Shown: piece after piece, positions 7,030 to 16,274 of the stretch
Position numbering within the stretch: the stretch's first letter is position 1
How the letters are laid out: each line of letters begins with the position of its first letter
Assembly (NCBI RefSeq): GCF_001463885.1
Contig: NZ_BBWQ01000002.1
Span: forward strand, 1 to 64,000
DNA length: 64,000 nt
Origin: Aureimonas altamirensis
GTDB taxonomy: Bacteria; Pseudomonadota; Alphaproteobacteria; Rhizobiales; Rhizobiaceae
Direction: 5' to 3'
Notes under the pieces: model-generated
Database searches by the model: none
What the model was told of the DNA's origin: nothing
Seen by the model: only the letters and a program-made list of their open reading frames with translations
Made by a program: the position numbers and the translations under genes

Positions 7030-9011
7030 CGGTCGAGCTCGGCCATTTCGCGCTGGTTCTGGCGGCCTGCCTGGCGCTGGTGCAGTCCTTTGTTCCGCTG
7101 GTGGGCTCGCTGCGCGGCGATGTGCGCCTGATGGAAACCGGCTCGGCGACGTCCATCGGCATCTTCGCGCTTCTGTGCCTGTCCTTCGCGGCTCTCACAA
7201 CGGCTTATGCGGGGTCCGATTTCTCGGTTCTGAATGTCGTCCAGAATTCGCATTCGCTGAAGCCGATGATCTACAAGATTACCGGAGTCTGGGGCAATCA
7301 CGAAGGCTCCATGCTGCTGTGGGTGCTGATCCTGGCGCTTTTCGGCGCGCTCGTCGCCAGCTTCGGCCGCGATCTGCCGGCCACGCTGAAGGCCAATGTG
7401 CTGGCGGTGCAGGGGTGGATCACGCTGGCGTTCCTGGCCTTCATCCTGTTCACCTCCAACCCCTTCACCCGCATATTCCCCGCGCCGATCGAGGGGCAGG
7501 ACCTCAACCCGATCCTGCAGGATATCGGCCTCGCCATCCATCCGCCGCTGCTGTATCTGGGCTATGTCGGTTTCTCGGTTTCCTTCTCCTTTGCCGTGGC
7601 TGCGCTGATCGACGGTCGCATCGACGCCGCCTGGGCACGCTGGGTGCGGCCGTGGACACTGGCCGCGTGGGTGTTCCTGACGGCCGGCATCGCGATGGGG
7701 TCGTACTGGGCCTATTACGAGCTCGGCTGGGGTGGCTGGTGGTTCTGGGACCCGGTGGAGAACGCCTCCTTCATGCCCTGGCTGTCCGGCACGGCGCTGC
7801 TGCATTCGGCGCTGGTGATGGAAAAGCGCTCGGCGCTGAAAATCTGGACCGTCCTTCTGGCGATCCTCACCTTCTCGCTATCGCTTCTCGGCACCTTCCT
7901 GGTGCGCTCGGGCGTGCTCACCTCCGTCCACTCCTTCGCGGTGGACCCGGAGCGCGGCGTCTTCATCCTTGCCATCCTGTTCGTCTTTATCGGCGGTTCG
8001 CTGGCGCTGTTCGCCTTCCGCGCCAGCGAGCTGGAGGGAGGAGGGTTGTTCGCGCCGATCTCGCGCGAGGGGGCGCTCGTCTTCAACAACCTCTTCCTCA
8101 CCACCGCCACCGCCACGGTGCTGATCGGCACGCTCTACCCGCTCGGCCTCGAAGTCCTGACCGGCGAGAAGATCTCCGTCGGCGAGCCCTTCTTCAGCAT
8201 GACGTTCGGCCCGTTGATGCTGCCGCTTCTGTTCGCGATGCCCTTCGGGCCGCTGCTGGCCTGGAAGCGGGCCGACCTGGCCGCCGCGGCCCAGCGCCTC
8301 TATGCCGTCGCGGGGGCCGCGATGGCCGTCACCATCATCACCCTTGCCCTGACGCACGGCACGCGCATCCTTGCCGCCTTCGGTTTCGGGCTGGCATTCT
8401 GGATCATGCTGGGCAGCCTGGCCGATCTCGGCTACCGCGCCGGCCTGCCCAAGGCGCCGTGGCGCGTTGCCCTTGCCCGCCTCAAGGGCCTGCCGCGCTC
8501 GGCCTTCGGCACGGCGCTGGCGCATTTCGGCATCGGCGTGACGCTGCTCGGCATCGTGGCCGTCAGCGCCTTCGAAACCGAGACGGTCACCGTGATGGCG
8601 CCCGGCGATACGGTGCAGGTGGGCGGCAATACGCTGCGTTTCGAACGGCTGGAACCGCGCAACGGCCCCAACTACCACGACGATGTCGGCATCTTCTCGC
8701 TGGTGCGCGATAACCGCCGCACGGTGACCATCGAAAGCGCCAAGCGCTTCTATCCGGCCCGGCAGATGCCGACCACCGAGGCGGGCATCTACACCCACGT
8801 CTTCAGCCAGACCTATGTGTCGCTGGGCGACGCGTCGGCCAATGGCGGGGCCAATGTCGTGCGTGTCTGGTACAAGCCGCTGGTGACGCTCATCTGGTAC
8901 GGCTGCGTGCTGATGGCGCTTGGCGGGGCGGTTTCCCTTGCCGACAGGCGCCTGCGTGTCGGCGCGCCGGCGCGGCGGCGCAAGCCCGCGTCGCTGGAGG
9001 CGGGCGCATGA
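7026..9011 (+). CDS. ccmF: Haem lyase subunit CcmF (CycK)
   Basis: 661 residues with many transmembrane segments and the WWD haem-handling motif ([19 protein letters not shown], near residues 233-251). Early conserved His is present in [16 protein letters not shown]. CcmF with CcmH and CcmI ligates haem to the CXXCH motif of apocytochromes in the periplasm. Start and stop are each shared with a neighbour through ATGA overlaps. Confidence 0.95.
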   Translation: MTVELGHFALVLAACLALVQSFVPLVGSLRGDVRLMETGSATSIGIFALLCLSFAALTTAYAGSDFSVLNVVQNSHSLKPMIYKITGVWGNHEGSMLLWVLILALFGALVASFGRDLPATLKANVLAVQGWITLAFLAFILFTSNPFTRIFPAPIEGQDLNPILQDIGLAIHPPLLYLGYVGFSVSFSFAVAALIDGRIDAAWARWVRPWTLAAWVFLTAGIAMGSYWAYYELGWGGWWFWDPVENASFMPWLSGTALLHSALVMEKRSALKIWTVLLAILTFSLSLLGTFLVRSGVLTSVHSFAVDPERGVFILAILFVFIGGSLALFAFRASELEGGGLFAPISREGALVFNNLFLTTATATVLIGTLYPLGLEVLTGEKISVGEPFFSMTFGPLMLPLLFAMPFGPLLAWKRADLAAAAQRLYAVAGAAMAVTIITLALTHGTRILAAFGFGLAFWIMLGSLADLGYRAGLPKAPWRVALARLKGLPRSAFGTALAHFGIGVTLLGIVAVSAFETETVTVMAPGDTVQVGGNTLRFERLEPRNGPNYHDDVGIFSLVRDNRRTVTIESAKRFYPARQMPTTEAGIYTHVFSQTYVSLGDASANGGANVVRVWYKPLVTLIWYGCVLMALGGAVSLADRRLRVGAPARRRKPASLEAGA

Positions 9012-9457
9012 GGCTGCTGTTCGCCCTGATGCTGATGTTTGCGGCGCTGCTCCCCGCCCATGCCGTGCAGCCCGACGAGGTGCTTGCTGATCCGGCGCTG
9101 GAGGCCCGCGCCCGGTCGCTGTCGGCCGGGCTCCGTTGCATGGTCTGCCAGAACCAGTCGATAGACGACAGCGATGCGCCCCTGGCGCGGGATCTGCGCC
9201 TACTGGTGCGGGAAAGGCTGGAGGCCGGCGACAGCGACCGCCAGGTGATGTCCTATCTCACCGATCGCTATGGCGAATTCGTGCTGCTGCGCCCGCCCTT
9301 CCGCCTCGGCACCGCTCTCCTGTGGGGCTTTCCGGTGCTGCTGCTGCTGGCCGGGCTGGTCTTCCTTCTGGTGCGCGCCCGCGGCCGGCATCGCAGCGAG
9401 CCACGCCTGACGGAAGAGGAAGAGCGGGAGCTGAAGAACCTTACGAACATTTCATGA
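9008..9457 (+). CDS. ccmH: Cytochrome c maturation thiol reductant CcmH (CycL)
   Basis: 149 residues. Signal peptide, then the redox motif [10 protein letters not shown] (CXXC) near residues 40-50, and one membrane helix near the C-terminus ([19 protein letters not shown]). It reduces the apocytochrome disulfide before haem ligation. Last gene of the ccm operon, followed by degP after about 100 nt. Confidence 0.93.
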   Translation: MRLLFALMLMFAALLPAHAVQPDEVLADPALEARARSLSAGLRCMVCQNQSIDDSDAPLARDLRLLVRERLEAGDSDRQVMSYLTDRYGEFVLLRPPFRLGTALLWGFPVLLLLAGLVFLLVRARGRHRSEPRLTEEEERELKNLTNIS

Positions 9458-9559
9458 GGCGGCAAAGCTACCGTAATTCTGCCGCCACTATACATCGATG
9501 CGACAGGGACGGCGCAACGGCTGTCCCGACTGGTTTCAGCACTCTTGAGAGGTCGCTCG

Positions 9560-11080
9560 ATGAAAACGCTCCTGGATACCCGCTTGAAGCGCCGTGTCAG
9601 CGCCGCCGCGCTTGCGGCCGGCATTGCCGGCTTTGCCTTCGGTGGCGTTCTGACCAACACCTATCCGTCCAATGCCCAGCCGGTGACGGTCGAGAACCCC
9701 AAGGAGCAGTTCGGCTTCGCCGATGTGGTAGACAAGGTTTCCCCGGCGGTCGTGTCGGTACGGGTGCGCGGCGAAACCCGCCCCGTCGCCTCGCGCGGGG
9801 AAAGCATGCAGTCGCCCTTCGACAACCTTCCCGAAGATCATCCGCTGCGCCGCTTCTTCGATTTCGGCAATCCGGGCCAGCCGGGCGGCCCGCAGGGCCG
9901 GCCGGGGCCGCGTGCGCAGCAGCGGCCGAGCATGGCTCAGGGCTCAGGCTTCTTCATTTCCGATGACGGCTACATCGTCACCAACAACCACGTTGTGGCG
10001 GACGGCGACAACTTCACCGTCGTGACCGACAAGGGCAAGGAATACAACGCCGAGCTGGTCGGTACGGACCCGCGCACCGACCTGGCGCTGCTGAAGGTCA
10101 ACGAGGACGACGTCAAGTTCACCTATGTCGACTTCGCCGACGACACCCGCATGCGCGTCGGTGACTGGGTGGTGGCCGTGGGCAATCCGTTCGGCCTCGG
10201 CGGCTCGGTGACCGCCGGCATCATCTCGGCGCGCGGTCGCGACATCGGCGCCGGCCCCTATGACGACTTCCTGCAGATCGACGCGGCGGTCAACCGCGGC
10301 AACTCCGGCGGTCCGGCCTTCAACCTCGAAGGCAAGGTCGTGGGCGTCAACACGGCCATCTACTCGCCGTCCGGAGGCAATGTGGGCATCGCCTTCGCCA
10401 TTCCGGCGTCCACCGCGCAGAACGTCATCAACTCGCTGCGGCAGAACGGCTCGGTCCAGCGCGGCTGGCTGGGCGTGCAGATCGCCCCGGTTTCCCAGGA
10501 CATTGCCGACGCCGTCGGCCTTTCCGAGGACAAGGGCGCCATCGTCACCCTTCCCGACAACGAGACGCCGGCATCCAAGGCCGGCATCCGCACCGGCGAC
10601 GTCATCACCGCGGTCAACGGGCAGACGGTGGATACCCCGCGCGAGCTTGCCCGCGACATCGCCAACTTCCGCCCGGGTGCCGAGGTGGACATCACCGTCT
10701 GGCGCAACGGCGCGGCGGAAGACCTCAAGGTCACGCTGGGCGATCTGTCATCGCTGGATGAGTCGGCTTCGGCCAACGGCACGCAGCGCAGCGTCCCCAC
10801 CGATCCTTCGGCGCTGGCGGGCTATGGCCTCAAGCTGACCCCCTCCGACGATGGCGACGGCGTCGTGGTGACGGATATCGATCCGGACTCCGAAGCCGCC
10901 ACCAGGGGCGTGCAGGTGGGCGATGTCGTCGTTGCGGTCAACGGTACGGAAGTCCGCAGCCAGGGCGATATCGAGTCGGCCATCAAGGCCGCATCCGATG
11001 CCGGCCGCAAGGCGGCGCTGTTCCAGATCCGCTCGGGCGATCAGAACCGCTTCGTCGCCCTGCCGATCGACGAGGGTTGA
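9560..11080 (+). CDS. degP: DegP/HtrA-type periplasmic serine protease
   Basis: 506 residues. Membrane-spanning N-terminus (AALAAGIAGFAFGGVL), Pro/Gly-rich linker, trypsin-like domain with catalytic His (TNNHVV), Asp (DPRTDLALLK) and Ser (NRGNSGGPAF), then two PDZ domains (about residues 290-390 and 415-500). It degrades or chaperones misfolded envelope proteins. TTGAGAGG at 9545-9552 supports ATG 9560. Location between the ccm operon and a two-component pair is conserved in rhizobia. Confidence 0.93.
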   Translation: MKTLLDTRLKRRVSAAALAAGIAGFAFGGVLTNTYPSNAQPVTVENPKEQFGFADVVDKVSPAVVSVRVRGETRPVASRGESMQSPFDNLPEDHPLRRFFDFGNPGQPGGPQGRPGPRAQQRPSMAQGSGFFISDDGYIVTNNHVVADGDNFTVVTDKGKEYNAELVGTDPRTDLALLKVNEDDVKFTYVDFADDTRMRVGDWVVAVGNPFGLGGSVTAGIISARGRDIGAGPYDDFLQIDAAVNRGNSGGPAFNLEGKVVGVNTAIYSPSGGNVGIAFAIPASTAQNVINSLRQNGSVQRGWLGVQIAPVSQDIADAVGLSEDKGAIVTLPDNETPASKAGIRTGDVITAVNGQTVDTPRELARDIANFRPGAEVDITVWRNGAAEDLKVTLGDLSSLDESASANGTQRSVPTDPSALAGYGLKLTPSDDGDGVVVTDIDPDSEAATRGVQVGDVVVAVNGTEVRSQGDIESAIKAASDAGRKAALFQIRSGDQNRFVALPIDEG

Positions 11081-11103
11081 TCGCGAAAGCTCAGCCATTG
11101 CGG

Positions 11104-11122
11104 CGCGGGGTTCGTCCCCGCG
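11104..11122 (+). terminator. Hairpin downstream of degP
   Basis: A 7-bp GC stem (CGCGGGG / CCCCGCG) with a TTCGT loop. Only scattered T residues follow, so termination may be partial and let transcription run into the response regulator gene. Confidence 0.4.
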
Positions 11123-11216
11123 TCGCTTCGATTTGCACAGAGTGAGGGTCAGGGCGATGCAGATGGCCGGCACGACACAGTTTTCAGAGGCGCCGAACGG
11201 CGCTACATCTTCCCCC

Positions 11217-11891
11217 ATGCGAATATTGCTTATCGAAGACGACAATGAAGCGGCGTCCTATCTGGTCAAGGCTCTGCGGGAGGCCGGCCACGTGGCCGAC
11301 CGTGCCGCCGATGGCGATACCGGATTCAACCTTGCCGACACGCAGGGCTATGATGTCTGGATCGTCGACAGGATGCTGCCGGGGCGCGATGGCCTGTCGC
11401 TCATTTCGGGGCTTCGTGCCAAGGGCAACCAGACGCCGGCGCTGATCCTGTCGGCGCTGGGCCAGGTGGATGATCGCGTCACGGGCTTGCGCGCCGGAGG
11501 CGACGACTACCTCACCAAGCCGTTCTCATTTTCGGAGCTTCTGGCGCGGGTAGAGGTGCTGGGCCGCCGCCGTGGCGCCAAGGACCAGGAAACCACCTAC
11601 CGGGTCGGCGATCTTGAGCTGGACCGGCTGTCCCACGAGGTTCGACGCGGCGGCAAGCCCATCATCCTGCAGCCGCGCGAATTCCGGCTTCTCGAATATC
11701 TGATGAAGCATGCCGGCCAGGTCGTCACCCGCACCATGCTTCTGGAAAATGTCTGGGATTATCATTTCGACCCGCAGACCAACGTGATCGACGTGCATAT
11801 CTCTCGCCTGCGATCCAAGATCGAGCGCGAGTTCTCCTCGCCGCTGCTTCATACGGTGCGGGGCTCCGGCTACATCATGCGAACGGATTGA
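11217..11891 (+). CDS. OmpR-family response regulator
   Basis: 224 residues from ATG 11217, giving the classical start MRILLIEDD. Receiver domain with phospho-Asp in WIVDRMLPG and Lys in LTKPF, then a winged helix (LQPREFRLLEYLMKHAGQ, NVIDVHISRLRSKIE, VRGSGYIM). No ribosome-binding site is visible before 11217. An in-frame ATG at 11157 has AGTGAGGGTCAGGG just upstream and would add 20 residues. Stop overlaps the start region of the kinase gene. The degP neighbour suggests an envelope role. Confidence 0.85.
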   Translation: MRILLIEDDNEAASYLVKALREAGHVADRAADGDTGFNLADTQGYDVWIVDRMLPGRDGLSLISGLRAKGNQTPALILSALGQVDDRVTGLRAGGDDYLTKPFSFSELLARVEVLGRRRGAKDQETTYRVGDLELDRLSHEVRRGGKPIILQPREFRLLEYLMKHAGQVVTRTMLLENVWDYHFDPQTNVIDVHISRLRSKIEREFSSPLLHTVRGSGYIMRTD

Positions 11892-11896
11892 CGCCG

Positions 11897-13294
11897 GTGC
11901 GGAAGTTGCGCGCCTTGATGCGGATGACGTCCGTCCGCCTCTCGGCGGTGTTCCTGACGCTGTTCGCCATCTTCGCCATCGTTCTCGTCGTCTATGTCAC
12001 GGCGACGGCGGCCGGCATCCTGCAGCAGCAGAGCCGCGCGATCATCTCGGACGAAATCCGGGAGCTGGGCGGTGTCTACGGCCGCGGCGGCATCGTCGCG
12101 CTGGTGCGGTCCATCGACCAGCGGTCCCGCCAGCCGGGCGCTTCTCTTTACCTCGTCACGGACCCGACCGGGCGTATCCTGTCCGGCAACGTTCAGAGCC
12201 TCGATTTCGGCGTTCTCGACAAGACCGGCTTCATCGGCAGCCCATTCGGATACGAACGCTTCACCGAGGACGAATCCGACCGCTACCACATGGCCGTGGC
12301 CGAGGTGGTGACGCTTCCCAACGGCATGCGCGTGCTTGTCGGCCGCGATACGACCGACGTCGAACGCATCCGCACCGTCGTACGCGACGCGCTTGTGCTG
12401 GCGCTCGGCCTCATGGGCGCCGGCGCGCTGTTTGCCTGGTTGTTCGTCGGCCGTCACGCCCTTCACAGGCTCGACCTCATGTCTCGCTCGTCGCGCCGCA
12501 TCCTCGCGGGCGATCTCAACGAGAGATTGCCGGTCACGGGCGCCGGGGACGAGTTCGACCGCCTGTCCGAAAACATGAACGCCCTCCTGGCGCGCGTTGC
12601 CCTGCTGCAGGAAGGACTGCGCCAGGTATCCGACAATATCGCCCACGACCTGAAGACACCGCTGACCCGTTTGCGCAACCGGGCCGAGGCTGCCCTGGTG
12701 GACCGCCAGGCCGAGCCGCGCCAGGCGCTGGAAGCTGCGGTGGCGGAAGCCGACCAGATGATCCGCACCTTCGACGCGCTTTTGATGATCGGGCGGGTGG
12801 AGGCGGGGTCTCATCCGGTGGAGAAGGTCAAGGTCGACCTGTCGGCCATGGTGGCCGATGTCGCCGAGCTGTACGAGCCTTTGGCCGAAGAGGCCGGCGC
12901 AACCTTGCGGGTAGATACCCCCGGCCCGGTAGAAGCGATGGTGAGCCGCGAGCTGATCGCGCAGACGCTTTCCAACCTGATCGACAATGCGCTGAAATAC
13001 GGTGTTGCCGCCGGCGGGGCGTCGGAGGTTCTGGTATCCGTGACCAGGCGGGATGGCATCTGCCGCCTGGTGATCGCGGATAATGGGCCGGGTATCCCCG
13101 AGGCGCAGCGCGAACGTGTGTTCGAGCGCTTCTATCGGCTGGATTCCAGCCGGACGAAACCCGGCTCCGGGCTGGGCCTGTCGCTGGTGCAGGCCATCGC
13201 GCGGCTGCACGGCGGCGCGGTGCATATCGAAGATGGGGCACCCGGCTTGCGGGTTGTGATCGAATTCCCCGACGGGATAAGCTCCCCGGCGTAA
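11897..13294 (+). CDS. Sensor histidine kinase, partner of the preceding regulator
   Basis: About 465 residues from GTG 11897; TTG 11888 and ATG 11918 are alternatives and the exact start is uncertain. Membrane helix near the N-terminus (LSAVFLTLFAIFAIVLVVYV), periplasmic loop, second helix (ALVLALGLMGAGALFAWLF), HAMP, H-box (SDNIAHDLKTPLTRL), N-box (LIDNALKYG), G1 (DNGPGIP) and G2 (GSGLGLSLV). Reading frame overlaps the regulator and its TAA overlaps the glnE ATG. Confidence 0.87.
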   Translation: MRKLRALMRMTSVRLSAVFLTLFAIFAIVLVVYVTATAAGILQQQSRAIISDEIRELGGVYGRGGIVALVRSIDQRSRQPGASLYLVTDPTGRILSGNVQSLDFGVLDKTGFIGSPFGYERFTEDESDRYHMAVAEVVTLPNGMRVLVGRDTTDVERIRTVVRDALVLALGLMGAGALFAWLFVGRHALHRLDLMSRSSRRILAGDLNERLPVTGAGDEFDRLSENMNALLARVALLQEGLRQVSDNIAHDLKTPLTRLRNRAEAALVDRQAEPRQALEAAVAEADQMIRTFDALLMIGRVEAGSHPVEKVKVDLSAMVADVAELYEPLAEEAGATLRVDTPGPVEAMVSRELIAQTLSNLIDNALKYGVAAGGASEVLVSVTRRDGICRLVIADNGPGIPEAQRERVFERFYRLDSSRTKPGSGLGLSLVQAIARLHGGAVHIEDGAPGLRVVIEFPDGISSPA

Positions 13295-16251
13295 TGGGGA
13301 GGGGCATGGGCGTGACGGACAGTCTGATCGGCGGGCAGGCGGAGCTTGTTCCAATGGATGCGGCGCGGGCAGAGGCCTGGCTTGCCGATCTCGGCGCGGC
13401 AGCAGCGGAAGCCGGCTGCGAAAGGCTCGCCCGCTTCCTTGCGCGCGATACGGCAGACCGCCAAAGGCTGGGCGCCGTCATGGACCTGTCGACCTATCTG
13501 AACGGGCTGTTGCTCGCCCATCCCGAATGGCTCGAGCGTCTGTTCGCGGAATCGGCCCAGGCCCGTTTGTCGGATATCCTGCGCGAGCTTGCCCAACCGC
13601 TGGCTGCGGATGCCGGCGAGAAGGGCGAGATGGCGGCGATGCGCCTTGCCAAGTCCGAATTCAGCCTGCTCGTGGCTTTGCTGGATCTGTTCGGGGTCGA
13701 GGACGAGGACTATGTCACCCGCCATCTGTCGGCATTGGCAGAAGCCTGTACCAGCCGTGCGCTGCGCTTCTGCCTGACCGACCTGCACCGTCGCGGGCAA
13801 CTGCAACTGCCAGACCCGGACAGGCCGGAACTTGGATGCGGGCTGTTCGTGCTGGGCATGGGCAAGCTGGGCGGGCGCGAACTCAACTATTCCAGCGACA
13901 TCGATCTTATCCTGCTCTTCGATCCGGATGTGCCGGCCATCGTCGACCCGCCCGAATGCGTCGAGATGTTCTCGCGGCTGGCGCGGCGCATGGTCCGCAT
14001 GATCGGCGAGCGCACCGGCCAGGGCTATGTGTTCCGCACGGATCTTCGGCTGCGGCCCGACCCCTCGGCCATGCCGCTTGCCATCCCGCTTCCGACGGCC
14101 CTCGTCTACTATGAAAGCGCCGGCCGCGACTGGGAGCGCGCGGCGATGATCAAGGCGCGCTGCATTGCCGGCGACACGGTCGCCGCGGACGAGTTCCTGG
14201 CTGCGATCACGCCCTTCGTCTATCGCCGCTATCTGGATTTCTCGGCCATCCGCGATATCCAGCACATGAAGGACAGGATGGACAGGCATCGCGGTTTCAG
14301 CGGTCTCGGCGTTGTCGGCCACAACGTCAAATTGGGGCGCGGCGGCATCCGCGAAATCGAGTTCATTGCCCAGACGCAGCAACTCATCGCCGGCGGGCGC
14401 GCCCCGGAGCTGCGCCAGCGGCGCACGGTGGATACGCTGCAGCGTCTGTCCGAAGGCGGCTGGATTTCTTCACAGGACAGCGCCGAACTGATCGAGAGCT
14501 ACTGGTTTCTGCGGCATGTGGAGCATGTGCTGCAGATGATGGCCGACGAGCAGACCCATACCTTGCCCGACGCACCCCATGAGCTTGCCCGTGTGGCGCT
14601 TCTGGCCGGGTTTCCATCGCTCGACCTGTTCTCCCGCACCCTGCTGATGCATCTGGCGCGCGTCGACAAGCGGTTCGCCCGCCTGTTCGCCGGGCGGCAG
14701 GAGGCCTGCGACGTGCCGGCCGTGGTGGCCGCGCTCAGCGACGAAACGGACGAGGAAGCGTTGGAGTGGCTGCGGGAGGCCGGCTATCGCCGGCCGCAGG
14801 ATATCGCCCACATCGTCTCCGGCTGGGGCGCGGCCCGCTATCGTGCGATGCGCTCGGAGGCGGCACGCGAGCAGCTCGCCAGGATGCTGCCCAACATCCT
14901 GTCCGCCTTTGCCGAAGGGCGGGATCCCGATGCCGCCATCGCGATCTTCGACCGGTTCCTTGCCGGGTTGCCGGCCGGCCTGCAATTCTTTGCCCTCATC
15001 ACGTCCAACCCACGCCTGCTGGATCTCATGGCGCTGATCCTCACCTCCGCGCCGGGCCTGACGGAAACCATCGCGCGGCGGCCCCACGTCTTCGACGCCC
15101 TCATCGACCCGACCTTCTACGGAGAGCTGCCAACCCGCGCGCTGATGGGCGAAAGGCTGGATGCCTTCCTTGCGGATTCCCCATCGCACGAGGACCGGCT
15201 CGACAGGCTGCGCATCTTCGCCAACGAACAGAAGTTCCTGATCGGGGTGCGTCTCCTGTCGGGCGCAATCGAAGGGGAAGAGGCGGGCACCGCGCTGTCC
15301 GACCTTGCCGATACGATCATCCCGGCACTGCTGCGCACGGTGGAGGCCGAGTTCGCCCTGCGGCATGGCCGCGTGCGGGGTGGGCGGATCGGCCTTCAGG
15401 GGCTTGGCCGGCTCGGCAGCCACGAACTGACGGCATCTTCCGACGTGGACCTGATCCTCTTCTACGATCACGACGAGGATGCCGAGGAATCGGACGGCGA
15501 AAAGCCGCTGCCCGTGTCCACTTACTATACGCGGCTGACGCAGCGCCTGATTTCCGCGATGACGTCGCCGATGGCCGAGGGCGTGCTCTACGAGGTGGAT
15601 TTTCGCCTGCGGCCGTCCGGCAACAAGGGGCCGCTGGCGACACATGTGGACGCCTTCCGCCGCTATCAGCGCGAAGAGGCATGGACCTGGGAGCGCATGT
15701 CGCTCACCCGATCGCGTCCGATCGTCGGCGGACAGATGCTCATGGAAGAGGTCGGCACCATCATCCGCGAAGCCATCGACGTGCATCGGCATGATGAGGG
15801 GCTTGCCGCCGATGTGGCGGCGATGCGCATGCGGATCGGCCGCGACAAGCCGGCCCGCGGTCCGCTGGACCTGAAGCTCATTCCCGGCGGCCTGATCGAC
15901 CTGGAATTCATCGCGCAATGGGCGATCCTGTCCGGCACGGTCGCCGACACGCTGATCGGCGCCTCGACGGCCGACATACTCGATGCGCTGCAGAGTGCGC
16001 GTCCCGAGCTGATCGATCGCAAGCTGGCAGAGACGATGCGCCTGTTTACCCGGATCGTGCAGTTGAACCGGCTTGGCACAGGCAGTGCGCGCACGGTGGA
16101 AGATCTTCCACGGGGCCTTGCCGAGCGTATGGCGCGGGCGATCGGGCAGGAGGAGATTGCCGGCATAGAGCCCGAAATCGCCCGGCGCGCGGAAACGGTG
16201 CGCGCGGCCTTCGAAGAGCTGTTACCGCTGGCCGATGCCAAGGCAGGCTGA
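13294..16251 (+). CDS. glnE: Bifunctional glutamine synthetase adenylyltransferase/deadenylylase
   Basis: 985 residues, the usual length. Two nucleotidyltransferase domains are visible: GMGKLGGRELNYSSDIDLIL near residue 188 and GLGRLGSHELTASSDVDLIL near residue 702. One half adenylylates glutamine synthetase and the other removes AMP under PII control, tuning nitrogen assimilation. ATG 13294 overlaps the kinase stop (TAATG). ATG 13306, preceded by GGGGAGGGG, is an alternative four codons in. Confidence 0.95.
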   Translation: MGRGMGVTDSLIGGQAELVPMDAARAEAWLADLGAAAAEAGCERLARFLARDTADRQRLGAVMDLSTYLNGLLLAHPEWLERLFAESAQARLSDILRELAQPLAADAGEKGEMAAMRLAKSEFSLLVALLDLFGVEDEDYVTRHLSALAEACTSRALRFCLTDLHRRGQLQLPDPDRPELGCGLFVLGMGKLGGRELNYSSDIDLILLFDPDVPAIVDPPECVEMFSRLARRMVRMIGERTGQGYVFRTDLRLRPDPSAMPLAIPLPTALVYYESAGRDWERAAMIKARCIAGDTVAADEFLAAITPFVYRRYLDFSAIRDIQHMKDRMDRHRGFSGLGVVGHNVKLGRGGIREIEFIAQTQQLIAGGRAPELRQRRTVDTLQRLSEGGWISSQDSAELIESYWFLRHVEHVLQMMADEQTHTLPDAPHELARVALLAGFPSLDLFSRTLLMHLARVDKRFARLFAGRQEACDVPAVVAALSDETDEEALEWLREAGYRRPQDIAHIVSGWGAARYRAMRSEAAREQLARMLPNILSAFAEGRDPDAAIAIFDRFLAGLPAGLQFFALITSNPRLLDLMALILTSAPGLTETIARRPHVFDALIDPTFYGELPTRALMGERLDAFLADSPSHEDRLDRLRIFANEQKFLIGVRLLSGAIEGEEAGTALSDLADTIIPALLRTVEAEFALRHGRVRGGRIGLQGLGRLGSHELTASSDVDLILFYDHDEDAEESDGEKPLPVSTYYTRLTQRLISAMTSPMAEGVLYEVDFRLRPSGNKGPLATHVDAFRRYQREEAWTWERMSLTRSRPIVGGQMLMEEVGTIIREAIDVHRHDEGLAADVAAMRMRIGRDKPARGPLDLKLIPGGLIDLEFIAQWAILSGTVADTLIGASTADILDALQSARPELIDRKLAETMRLFTRIVQLNRLGTGSARTVEDLPRGLAERMARAIGQEEIAGIEPEIARRAETVRAAFEELLPLADAKAG

Positions 16252-16274
16252 TGGATTGGGCGGCATCGGTGCGC

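Noticed and set aside
9458-9559. Sigma-E or EcfG-type stress promoter before degP
   Set aside because: GAACC and GAAC words occur but no second half at the required spacing was found.
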